Of a stretch of 37,929 nt of DNA, positions 31,173 through 37,929 are shown in pieces. The stretch lies in contig CAYJFK010000020.1 of the NCBI GenBank assembly GCA_964369475.1, positions 1 to 37,929 on the forward strand. The letters run 5' to 3'. Within the stretch, counting starts at the first letter, position 1. Every line of letters begins with the position of its first letter. A model generated the notes under the pieces. That model did not search any database. It saw nothing but the letters and a program-made list of their open reading frames with translations, and was not told the DNA's origin. This stretch comes from CAYJFK01 sp964369475. GTDB lineage: Bacteria > Bacillota > Clostridia > Oscillospirales > Feifaniaceae. The translations under genes and the position numbers were made by a program.

Positions 31173-33134
31173 ATGAGCGACAAGAACACCTTTTACATCT
31201 CGACCCCAATCTACTATCCGTCGGACAACCTGCATATAGGACATGCCTATTGCACGGTAGCGGCAGATGCGATGGCACGCTTTAAGCGTCTTGAGGGGTT
31301 TGACGTTATGTTCCTAACAGGAACGGACGAGCACGGCCAAAAGATCGAGGGCAAGGCGACAGAGGCCGGCAAGACACCAAAGCAGTATGTCGACGACATT
31401 GTAGACGGCATACACAAGCTATGGGATCTAATGGGCATATCGCACGATAAATTTATAAGAACGACAGACGACTACCACAAGGAAGCCGTTCAAAAGATAT
31501 TTAAAATGCTCTACGACAAGGGCGACATATACAAGAGCGAATACGAGGGTCTATACTGCACACCTTGCGAATCCTTTTGGACAGAGCATCAGCTTGTAGA
31601 CGGCAAATGCCCCGACTGCGGCAGAGATGTTGAGAAGACAAAGGAAGAGAGCTACTTCTTTAAGCTCTCCAAGTACCAAAAACAACTCGAGGACTACTAC
31701 GAGGCACACCCCGACTTTATCTCCCCACAGTCGAGACTAAACGAGATGCTCTCGAACTTCATTCGCCCGGGACTCGAAGATCTCTGCGTTTCCCGTACCT
31801 CCTTTAAATGGGGTATCCCTGTAAGTTTCGACGATAAGCATGTCGTATATGTTTGGGTCGATGCCCTCTCCAACTACATCACAGCGCTCGGCTGGGGAAG
31901 TGACGACGACAGCCTATTTAAGAAATACTGGCCTGCCGATGTTCACCTTGTAGGCAAGGAGATCGTGCGCTTCCACACAATTATATGGCCTGCAATGCTA
32001 ATGGCGCTCGACATGGAGCTACCCAAAATGGTATACGGTCACGGCTGGCTACTGCTCCAAGGCGGCAAGATGAGCAAGTCCAAGGGCAATGTTGTAGACC
32101 CTGCCGTTTTGTGCGAGAGATACGGCAGAGATGCAATACGCTACTTCCTACTTCGTGAAGTGCCATTCGGTTCAGACGGTGTTTTCTCAAACGAAGCACT
32201 TATAAACCGCATAAACTCCGACCTTGCCAACGACCTTGGCAACCTCGTAAGCCGTACCCTGACAATGGCTGGCAAATTCTTTGGCGGCACTATTACCCCC
32301 TCGGGCGTTACAGACGAGTTTGACGCTTCTCTAAAGGCACAGCTCGACGAGAGCGTTAAGGCATACCACGGCGAGATGAACAAAATGATGTTCTCGACAG
32401 CATATGCCGAGGTATTCAAGCTCGTTTCACGCTCGAACAAATATATCGACGAGACAATGCCGTGGAAACTCTCGAAAAACGAGGAGACAATGCCACGCCT
32501 GCAAGAGGTTATATACAACCTTTGCGAGACCATCCGTGTTATAGCTATACTCTGCCAAGCGGCAATGCCTACAACGAGCGAGAAGATTTTAAACTTCTTC
32601 GGTGTGTCTGAGGCCGCTCGTGCTTGGGACAGTGTCTACGAGTTTGGCAAGACTGCCGAGTTTAAGACAGAAAAGGGCGAAATTTTGTTCCCCAGAATCG
32701 ATCTTGCCGAGGAGATGAAGAAGCTCGAAAAGGAAGAGTCAAAGCGCAAGTCGGCAGCCGAGAAGGCCGCTAAAAAGGCTGCAAAGGAAGCCGAGAAAAA
32801 CGCTCCAAAGCCAATAATCGAGTACGACGACTTTGCCAAGATGGACTTTAGAGTGGCCAAAATCGAAAACTGCGAGATCGTCGAAAACTCCGACAAGATG
32901 CTAAAACTATACCTCGATGTGGGCGGCGAAAAGCGCACCATTGCCTCGTCAATTCGTGAGTGGTACACACCCGAGCAGCTAATAGGCCGCAACATTATTA
33001 TCGTTGCAAACCTAAAGCCAGCCGTTATAAGGGGTGTAGAGTCGCAAGGAATGCTCCTTGCGTGTGATAACACCGAGACCGACTGCAAGGTTATATTTGC
33101 CGACGAGTGCACACCGGGCAAGCCTGTTAGATAG
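31173..33134 (+). CDS. metG: Methionine--tRNA ligase
   Basis: A class I synthetase for tRNA-Met. The 653-residue protein has HIGH (HIGHAY, about residue 22), a zinc knuckle (CTPC...CPDC), KMSKS (GGKMSKSKGN) and a C-terminal EMAP-like tRNA-binding domain (DFAKMDFRVAKIENCE ... GRNIIIVANLKPAVIRGVESQGM) after an Ala/Lys-rich linker. Length fits the dimeric form. AAGGAGGAA precedes the ATG. A terminator follows at 33163-33210. Confidence 0.97.
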   Translation: MSDKNTFYISTPIYYPSDNLHIGHAYCTVAADAMARFKRLEGFDVMFLTGTDEHGQKIEGKATEAGKTPKQYVDDIVDGIHKLWDLMGISHDKFIRTTDDYHKEAVQKIFKMLYDKGDIYKSEYEGLYCTPCESFWTEHQLVDGKCPDCGRDVEKTKEESYFFKLSKYQKQLEDYYEAHPDFISPQSRLNEMLSNFIRPGLEDLCVSRTSFKWGIPVSFDDKHVVYVWVDALSNYITALGWGSDDDSLFKKYWPADVHLVGKEIVRFHTIIWPAMLMALDMELPKMVYGHGWLLLQGGKMSKSKGNVVDPAVLCERYGRDAIRYFLLREVPFGSDGVFSNEALINRINSDLANDLGNLVSRTLTMAGKFFGGTITPSGVTDEFDASLKAQLDESVKAYHGEMNKMMFSTAYAEVFKLVSRSNKYIDETMPWKLSKNEETMPRLQEVIYNLCETIRVIAILCQAAMPTTSEKILNFFGVSEAARAWDSVYEFGKTAEFKTEKGEILFPRIDLAEEMKKLEKEESKRKSAAEKAAKKAAKEAEKNAPKPIIEYDDFAKMDFRVAKIENCEIVENSDKMLKLYLDVGGEKRTIASSIREWYTPEQLIGRNIIIVANLKPAVIRGVESQGMLLACDNTETDCKVIFADECTPGKPVR

Positions 33135-33162
33135 CTTTGCATTACGCAATTTTTATAAACCT

Positions 33163-33210
33163 TACCCCCTTTGGGCGATATGCCTTGAGGGGGTATTTTT
33201 CTTTTTTTAC
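33163..33210 (+). terminator. metG terminator
   Basis: TACCCCCT (33163-33170) pairs with AGGGGGTA (33188-33195) across a 17-base loop and is followed by TTTTTC and more T. It lies 30 bases after the metG stop. Confidence 0.8.
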
Positions 33211-33380
33211 AAAAAGAGCTAAAAATCTCAAAGAGATAAATGCAAATGAATTTAAATTGTTTACACCCAGTTAAAATCCCCCTGTTTACAAGAGTGGTAT
33301 TTGTGTGGTATCATTACATGTATTTATGTTACAGTTTGCAAAATAGATACAGGGCAAAACTATAAATGGAAGGTGTTTTT

Positions 33381-33782
33381 ATGCAAGATATGCAGGTTTT
33401 TTACTTCACAAAAACAGGGCGCAGTCAGATGGTGGCAAAGAGCATTGCCGATAAATTCGGAGTGCTCTCTAATCAGATAATAGACAAAGAAAATTGGGAC
33501 GGTGTTGTGGGCTTTTTAAAGGGCGGCGCTAAGGCCTCCAAGGAGGAGCGCACCGAGATAAAACATGCCGCCATAGAAGAAGGCAAGGAGATAGTGCTTG
33601 TTTTCCCCGTCTGGGCAGGAAAATTTCCCCCTGCTGTAAATGCCTTTATGGAGGGTGTCGACCGCTCTATTGTAACGCTCGTCGCAACCTCGCTCGGCAC
33701 AAAGATTAAGGACAGAGAGGGCTATAAAAAGGTTATAGACCTTGTAGGCAAAGACATTTCCGGAATGGAAATAGATATATAG
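33381..33782 (+). CDS. Flavodoxin-like protein
   Basis: The 133-residue protein has an N-terminal FMN-binding loop (YFTKTGRSQMVAKSIADKFG) and VFPVWAGKFPPAVNAFM, as in flavodoxin-fold proteins. It lacks the C-terminal length of full flavodoxins (usually 140-170) and may be a menaquinone-dependent protoporphyrinogen-oxidase-like or general flavodoxin-like protein. A frame five codons longer exists, but GGAAGGTG before the second ATG favours the shorter start. Neighbours give no clue to the redox partner. Confidence 0.8.
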   Translation: MQDMQVFYFTKTGRSQMVAKSIADKFGVLSNQIIDKENWDGVVGFLKGGAKASKEERTEIKHAAIEEGKEIVLVFPVWAGKFPPAVNAFMEGVDRSIVTLVATSLGTKIKDREGYKKVIDLVGKDISGMEIDI

Positions 33783-33903
33783 ATTGCATAAGCGAGAGGT
33801 TAAATAGCGATAGATTGAAGGTCTCTCGAAATGGCATGTGTTTTTGCTCATCGGGGCAGATCGTTAAAAGTAAAACTTTATGTACTATAATAGGAGGGCA
33901 ACA

Positions 33904-34920
33904 ATGGAGGGCGAAAAGACAGGACTTTTAGAGGCGAGCTCGGAGCTGCCGCTCGAGCTTGAGGAAAAAGAATCAAACAATGCCGAGCTGTCGGCAGATT
34001 TGGCAGAGAAAGAGTCGGCAGAGAAAGAGCTTACTACATCCGATAAATCTAACTTTATCAAGGGGGCAATTTGCATACTTCTTGCCGCCCTTGGATTTTC
34101 ATTAAATCAGGCAATATCAAACTACCTCGGCTCGACTGTCGGTGTTTTTGAAAAACTGGTATTTCTAAATTTAGTGCCGATGGCAATATTCGGCTTTTTG
34201 ATTTGGAAAGAGCATATACCAATGCTGGGCGGTAAGCCGTCGCTAATGATTTCGAGATGCCTATTCGGGCTTTTTTCCTCCGTCTTAACAATAACGGCAA
34301 GCACATTTAGTAGCAGACCGCTATTCGAGCTAACAGTGCTCTCCTCGACCTCGGCGATATTTTCCATGATCTCAGCGGCACTCTGGCTAAAGGAAAAGGT
34401 AACAAAAGCGCAGATAATTATAATAATTGTATGCTTTGTCGGTGTCGTAGTAACGGTGCGACCCTCGCCACAGCTATTTACCGATCCCTTTTGGCTCTTT
34501 GCCCTCGGCGGTGCGGCATTTGCAGGGGTCGCCTATACAATTGTCAGAAGCCTAAAAAACTATGCACACCCCTATGCAGTGGTATTTTGCTTTGGAGCTG
34601 TCTCCTTTTTGGGCTCGGTGCCGATGTATATATACGAGCTCTACCAAGGCGCAGGAATGCCGACATTTTCGCAGTTTATATACATGATGCTAATGGGAGT
34701 AACAATAGCCTTCGGACAGTACTTCCTAAACCTCGGCTACCGCCTTGCAGATGCCTCTAAGGTATCACCATTCCTATATGTGCAAAATGTATATTCGCTT
34801 ATAATCTCGCTCTTTATATTCGGTCAGACAGTAACGATATTCTCCTATATAGGGGCGGCGCTGATAATTGGCGGAAATTATGCAAATTTAATCGTATCAA
34901 GAAAAAAAGCGGCACAGTAG
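33904..34920 (+). CDS. EamA/DMT-family transporter with acidic N-terminal extension
   Basis: The 338-residue protein has ten predicted helices in two EamA halves (AICILLAALGFSLNQAIS, SLMISRCLFGLFSSVLTI, SSTSAIFSMISAALWL, AQIIIIIVCFVGVVV, ALGGAAFAGVAYTIV and others). The first about 45 residues are strongly acidic and low in complexity (EASSELPLELEEKESNN...EKESAEKEL), an extra cytoplasmic tail not usual in the family. AGGAGGG precedes this ATG, so I do not use the upstream in-frame start. Substrate unknown. Confidence 0.88.
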   Translation: MEGEKTGLLEASSELPLELEEKESNNAELSADLAEKESAEKELTTSDKSNFIKGAICILLAALGFSLNQAISNYLGSTVGVFEKLVFLNLVPMAIFGFLIWKEHIPMLGGKPSLMISRCLFGLFSSVLTITASTFSSRPLFELTVLSSTSAIFSMISAALWLKEKVTKAQIIIIIVCFVGVVVTVRPSPQLFTDPFWLFALGGAAFAGVAYTIVRSLKNYAHPYAVVFCFGAVSFLGSVPMYIYELYQGAGMPTFSQFIYMMLMGVTIAFGQYFLNLGYRLADASKVSPFLYVQNVYSLIISLFIFGQTVTIFSYIGAALIIGGNYANLIVSRKKAAQ

Positions 34921-34954
34921 TCAGACTGGAGAAAAACCTAAAGTCAAGCCCCTT

Positions 34955-35079
34955 CGGAAGGAGGGGGAGCGGCGAGGGGGCACCATCAGGGTGCCCCCTG
35001 GCGTTAAATTCCCGCCCCGTGGGCGTTAAAATCAGCTTTAGCTGATTTCTCAGCTTGGAGAAAACGCTTCTCCAAGCTG
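34955..35079 (+). repeat. GC-rich block, family 3 copy B, plus two hairpins downstream of the transporter
   Basis: 34955-35002 matches 4561-4608 at 47 of 48 bases. After it come AAATCAGC-ttta-GCTGATTT (35029-35048) and a 12-bp stem CAGCTTGGAGAA/TTCTCCAAGCTG (35051-35062 with 35068-35079), which may end transcription of the transporter gene. The rest of the gap to 35249 is AT-rich and shows only the promoter at 35188-35216. Confidence 0.72.
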
Positions 35080-35187
35080 CAGTAGTTTTTGCTTGCAGAG
35101 ACCTCATATTTTTTTGCAAAGAGCGTGTTTTTGCGTTTTTAGGTTATATATAACAATTAAATTATGAGAAAATATGCAAAAATGCTA

Positions 35188-35216
35188 TTGATGTATAGCA
35201 AATGTTATGCTATAAT
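35188..35216 (+). promoter_or_regulatory. Promoter for the 91-residue membrane protein
   Basis: TTGATG (35188-35193), 17-base spacer and extended -10 TGC TATAAT (35211-35216), 33 bases before the GTG start. Confidence 0.6.
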
Positions 35217-35249
35217 TAAATATACTAAATATATAAAGGAGGGTGCAAG

Positions 35250-35525
35250 GTGTTTTTATTCAAGATTTTCGACTGGTCGCTCGAGAGGCTACGCAACTTC
35301 TCAATCTTTGATTTTGGTCTTTTTAAGTTTGCAATGTTTTTTATAGGGGTATTGTTCGCAATATTCACGGCGGATTTTTGGAAGGGCAAAACAAAGCTCG
35401 CCGCAGCCCTTGCAGGCGGCTTCTCACTCGCTCTGCTACTTCGCCTACTATTCGGCACCACCTATTATGAGATAGATGCAGACCCGGAGATGTACTTCGA
35501 TGGCGAAATAGACATGGAAATGTAA
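35250..35525 (+). CDS. Small membrane protein, unknown
   Basis: The 91-residue protein has two membrane helices (about 24-42 and 48-68, with FKFAMFFIGVLFAIFTADF and AAALAGGFSLALLLRLLFG) and an acidic C-terminus (EIDADPEMYFDGEIDMEM). GTG start with AAAGGAGGG upstream, its own promoter, and a clear terminator at 35530-35553, so it forms a single-gene unit. No family was recognised. Confidence 0.75.
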   Translation: MFLFKIFDWSLERLRNFSIFDFGLFKFAMFFIGVLFAIFTADFWKGKTKLAAALAGGFSLALLLRLLFGTTYYEIDADPEMYFDGEIDMEM

Positions 35526-35529
35526 CTAA

Positions 35530-35553
35530 AAAAGAGGGGCAACCCTCTTTTTT
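35530..35553 (+). terminator. Terminator of the small membrane protein gene
   Basis: AAAAGAGGG (35530-35538) pairs with CCCTCTTTT (35543-35551) across GCAA and is followed by more T. Starts 4 bases after the stop. Confidence 0.85.
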
Positions 35554-35618
35554 GTTTGCATAAACCGTTACCACACTATATATCTTGCGTTTTTATCCGA
35601 AATGGGGTATAATGATTA

Positions 35619-35758
35619 AAGAAGTAATAAGTAATAGTTAAGAAGTAATAAGAATGGTAACTTAATTGACGTTGGCAATTAAGTATTGAATATAATATTA
35701 GAAAAACCCAAAGGTTTTTCCACCATAGTTATTACTTATTCACTCTTACTTATTACCT
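35619..35758 (-). repeat. Heptamer-bounded multi-hairpin element, copy E10, inverted orientation
   Basis: Left arm AAG, AAGTAAT, AAGTAAT, AGTTAAG, AAGTAAT, AAGAATGG. Hairpin 2 here has one mismatch in its stem (TTAATTGaC-gtt-GGCAATTAA), the only defect of this kind among the copies. Hairpin 1 is AAAAACCC-aaa-GGTTTTT. The right arm contains ATTACTT, CACTCTT and ATTACCT. Confidence 0.9.
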
Positions 35759-35777
35759 AAAAAAGGGGGTTCTTATT

Positions 35778-36008
35778 TTGACAGCAAAAAAATGGGGGTC
35801 GCTTGTGGCGCCTTTGGTCGTGACGGTACTGCTTTGCATGTATTTTGCATTTTGGGGATTTGCACTGATCTTTACACCTTCTAACATATTGTTTAAGGTG
35901 CTGGCCTGTGGAATTCCCGCATGTTTAATTGTTGTAAGTTTGTACAACCTAATACACAGATATAACGAATTAAAAGGAGGAATAGAAGATGATCTTGACA
36001 ACTACTGA
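35778..36008 (+). CDS. Small membrane protein, unknown
   Basis: The 76-residue protein has two membrane helices (WGSLVAPLVVTVLLCMYFAFWGF and LFKVLACGIPACLIVVSLYNLIH) and a short acidic tail. TTG start with AAGGGGG upstream. The end overlaps the next gene (YbjQ family) by 20 bases, so the pair is probably one unit. Not recognised. Confidence 0.7.
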   Translation: MTAKKWGSLVAPLVVTVLLCMYFAFWGFALIFTPSNILFKVLACGIPACLIVVSLYNLIHRYNELKGGIEDDLDNY

Positions 36009-36300
36009 AAACATCCCCGGAAAAACATACGAGATAATCGGACTTGCAAGGGGGTCTACCGTGCAGTCTAAAAACTTCGGCAAGGACATTATGTCGGGAC
36101 TTAAAGGCCTTGTCGGCGGCGAAATATCGGCATATACCGAAATGATGAACGAGGCAAGGGCAATAGCGACAAAGCGCATGGTAGAGGATGCCCAAATGCA
36201 AGGCGCAAATGCCATAGTAATGATGCGCTACTCCTCCTCCGCTGTAATGCAATCAGCAGCTGAGGTAATAGCATATGGTACGGCGGTTAGGATACTTTAG
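35989..36300 (+). CDS. YbjQ/DUF74-family protein
   Basis: The 103-residue protein matches the YbjQ family: TTTENIPGKTYEIIGLARGSTVQSKNFGKDI, AYTEMMNEARAIATKRMVEDAQMQGANAIVMMRYSSS. The family is described as possible heavy-metal binding but has no proven role. AAAGGAGG precedes the ATG. The stop is 4 bases from repeat E11. Confidence 0.9.
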   Translation: MILTTTENIPGKTYEIIGLARGSTVQSKNFGKDIMSGLKGLVGGEISAYTEMMNEARAIATKRMVEDAQMQGANAIVMMRYSSSAVMQSAAEVIAYGTAVRIL

Positions 36301-36304
36301 TTTT

Positions 36305-36508
36305 AAGTAAGAGTGAAGAGTGAAGAGTGAAGAGTTATGGTGAAAAATTGCTGAGGCAATTTTTGGTTTTATATAATAATAAAGGGCGGGCACCTTTGGT
36401 GCCCGCCCTTTAGCTTAGAGAAAAACCTTTAGGTTTTTTATTGTATCAAATACTTAATTGCCAAAGGCAATTAAGTTACCATAACTCTTCACTCTTCACT
36501 CTTCACTA
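36305..36508 (+). repeat. Multi-hairpin element, copy E11, with AGTGAAG arrays
   Basis: Left arm AAGTAAG then AGTGAAG units and AGTTATGG. Hairpins: AAAAATTGC-tgag-GCAATTTTT, the 14-bp AAAGGGCGGGCACC/GGTGCCCGCCCTTT (36381-36394 with 36398-36411), AAAAACC-ttta-GGTTTTT and TTAATTGCC-aaa-GGCAATTAA. The right arm is CACTCTT units. Its edge overlaps the kbl stop. The arm sequence differs from the other copies but keeps the 7-base period. Confidence 0.9.
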
Positions 36509-37684
36509 AAACAACTCCCCTTTTACCTTTGCGAAGCATTCTACGGCGTATAAGAGTTGCTCTTTTGTGTGTGCGGCCGAGACTTGGGTTCTTATTCTGG
36601 CTTTGCCTTTGGGGACTACGGGGTAGGAAAATGGCACGACGTAGACGCCGAGCTCTAACATTCGAGCGGCGAATTTGCCGGCAATGTGGCCGTCGTATAG
36701 CATTATCGGGACAATGGGGTGCTCGCCCTCCAAAACGTCAAGGCCGACCTTGGCGAGTTCCTCCCTGAAAAACGCGGTGTTTTCCATTAGCCTGTCACGA
36801 AGTTTTGTGCTGTCCTCTACAATGTCGAGCGCCTTAACAGAAGCGGCGGCGACGGCAGGGGCTAAGGTGTTGGAAAAAAGATATGGGCGAGCCCTTTGGC
36901 GAAGGAGGTCTATTATTACCTTGGAGGCAGAAATATATCCGCCCGATGCACCGCCGAGCGCCTTGCCGAGGGTGCTCGATATTATGTCTACCCTGCCCAT
37001 AACACCGCAGTGCTCATGAGTGCCTCTGCCGGTCTTTCCCATAAAGCCTGTGGCATGGCTATCGTCGACCATAACAAGCGCATCATACCTTTCTGCAAGG
37101 GTGCAGACCCCCTCCAAATTGGCTATGTAGCCGTCCATCGAGAAGATACCGTCGGTAACGATAAGCTTAATGCGAGCGTCCTTTGCCTCGATGAGCTTTG
37201 CCTCGAGATCTTGCATGTCGTTGTTCTTATAGCGGTAGCGGCTCGCCTTGGAAAGGCGCACTCCGTCTATAATGCTTGCATGGTTTAGCTCGTCCGATAT
37301 TATGGCGTCGCCCTCCCCTGTCAGCGCTTCGAATATGCCGCCGTTAGCATCGAAACAAGAGGAAAATAAAATTGTGTCCTCCATGCCCAAAAAGGCAGAA
37401 AGACGTGCTTCGAGGTTCTTGTGAAGCTCCTGCGTGCCGCAGATAAAACGCACCGAAGAAAGCCCAAAACCCCATTTGTCGTAGCTATCCTTTGCCGCCT
37501 TGATAATATCGGGATTGTCCGACAACCCAAGGTAATTGTTGGCGCACATATTGAGCAGCCCACGAGTCTGATCGGTATCGATCTTAGACCCCTGCGGCGT
37601 ACTGATAACCCGCTCCCCCTTGTAGTTGCCCGATTCCCTGATTTCCTCGAGCGTCCTCTCAAAAACATTAATAGCACTTTTCAT
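36506..37684 (-). CDS. kbl: Glycine C-acetyltransferase (2-amino-3-ketobutyrate CoA ligase)
   Basis: A PLP enzyme of the alpha-oxoamine synthase family that converts 2-amino-3-ketobutyrate and CoA to glycine and acetyl-CoA in threonine breakdown. In the 392-residue protein the PLP lysine is Lys241 (STLGKALGG), DDSHATG is at 207-213 and the N-terminus is GLLNMCANNYLGL. Close relatives are BioF, HemA and SPT, but ANNYLGLSDNP and MVDDSHATGF favour Kbl. The usual partner tdh is not next to it within the window. The stop TAG overlaps the first heptamer of E11. GGGGG lies upstream of the ATG. Confidence 0.92.
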   Translation of the reverse strand: MKSAINVFERTLEEIRESGNYKGERVISTPQGSKIDTDQTRGLLNMCANNYLGLSDNPDIIKAAKDSYDKWGFGLSSVRFICGTQELHKNLEARLSAFLGMEDTILFSSCFDANGGIFEALTGEGDAIISDELNHASIIDGVRLSKASRYRYKNNDMQDLEAKLIEAKDARIKLIVTDGIFSMDGYIANLEGVCTLAERYDALVMVDDSHATGFMGKTGRGTHEHCGVMGRVDIISSTLGKALGGASGGYISASKVIIDLLRQRARPYLFSNTLAPAVAAASVKALDIVEDSTKLRDRLMENTAFFREELAKVGLDVLEGEHPIVPIMLYDGHIAGKFAARMLELGVYVVPFSYPVVPKGKARIRTQVSAAHTKEQLLYAVECFAKVKGELF

Positions 37685-37709
37685 TTTTACATCCCCCTTT
37701 TATTTTTTT

Positions 37710-37866
37710 AAGTAATAAGTAATAGTGAAGAAGTAATAAGTATGGTAACTTAATTGCCTTTGGCAATTAAGTATTAAATATTATATAGAAAAACCCCAAA
37801 GGGTTTTTCAACAATAGTTCTTACTTCTTCACTATTACTTCTTACTTGCAAAATCTTTGATTTTGC
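37710..37866 (-). repeat. Heptamer-bounded multi-hairpin element, copy E12, with outer hairpin
   Basis: Left arm AAGTAAT, AAGTAAT, AGTGAAG, AAGTAAT, AAGTATGG. Then TTAATTGCC-ttt-GGCAATTAA, AT-rich spacer, AAAAACCCC-aaa-GGGTTTTT, and a right arm ending in the outer hairpin GCAAAATC-ttt-GATTTTGC (37848-37866), as in E6 and E7. The hairpin begins at the last base of the stop codon of the next gene. Confidence 0.92.
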
Positions 37867-37929
37867 TAAGCAGGCTCTCCCGTTACACTCTTGCTGTATC
37901 CTTGTTTGTTTGCTATTTTTGCGCCTGTC
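37866..37929 (-). CDS. C-terminal fragment of an unrecognised gene, cut by the right edge
   Basis: The last 20 codons read TGAKIANKQGYSKSVTGEPA then TAG on the minus strand. Too short to name. Its stop is followed at once by the outer hairpin of E12, as is the case for lexA. Confidence 0.55.
   Translation of the reverse strand, partial: TGAKIANKQGYSKSVTGEPA

Noticed and set aside
97..37866. CRISPR array
   Set aside because: The repeats are inverted, differ in length and contain no unique spacers of even size. No cas gene is present.

Overview
The window reads as a chromosomal replication-origin region of a low-GC, Gram-positive, Clostridia-type bacterium. The evidence is the leftward cluster dnaA-dnaN-yaaA-recF-remB-gyrB-gyrA-parA-parB-serS, the parS sites, a DUF951 protein, RNase J, a Firmicutes-type SOS box in front of lexA, strong AGGAGG-like ribosome binding sites and many TTG starts. 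Species cannot be read from the sequence.

Layout. Positions 1-398 hold a promoter for a gene that begins at the left edge, plus repeat elements. From 398 to 14116 all genes run leftward: serS, a membrane coiled-coil protein, parB, parA, gyrA, gyrB, remB, recF, yaaA, dnaN and dnaA. The likely origin lies between dnaA and dnaN (about 12410-12640) and has a cluster of DnaA-box-like 9-mers, a DnaA-trio-like run and an AT-rich stretch. Two parS sites lie upstream of parA and a third parS-like site is inside recF. Right of dnaA is a gene-free AT-rich stretch with a candidate small RNA, then an N-acyl-D-amino-acid deacylase, lexA, a four-helix-bundle protein, RNase J, a lytic transglycosylase, coaE, a Sua5-type threonylcarbamoyladenylate synthase, prfA, a DUF951 protein, a GntR-regulated ABC transporter operon, a lipoprotein, a ComEA-like protein, a DEAD-box-family helicase (DECD), a DUF975 protein, metG, a flavodoxin-like protein, an EamA transporter, three small proteins and kbl. 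The last gene, cut by the right edge, was not recognised.

The most unusual content is between the genes. At 13 loci (about 2.3 kb, near 6% of the window) there is a family of multi-hairpin elements. Both ends of each element are arrays of degenerate heptamers (AAGTAAT, AGTGAAT, AGGTAAT and similar), arranged as inverted repeats. The core carries two or more short hairpins whose stems are conserved and whose loops vary. The elements sit at gene 3' ends, sometimes supply the stop codon, and interrupt normally tight gene pairs (parA/parB, gyrB/gyrA, dnaA/dnaN). Two inverted copies enclose the four-helix-bundle gene. A second, GC-rich family of palindromic mosaic repeats fills the gaps at 4100-4690, 21110-21560 and 34950-35030.

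How it fits together: the left half is replication initiation, clamp, recombination, topoisomerase and segregation. The right half is mostly housekeeping (translation, RNA decay, CoA, cell wall) with a few accessory genes. No transposase, CRISPR array, tRNA or rRNA gene was seen.
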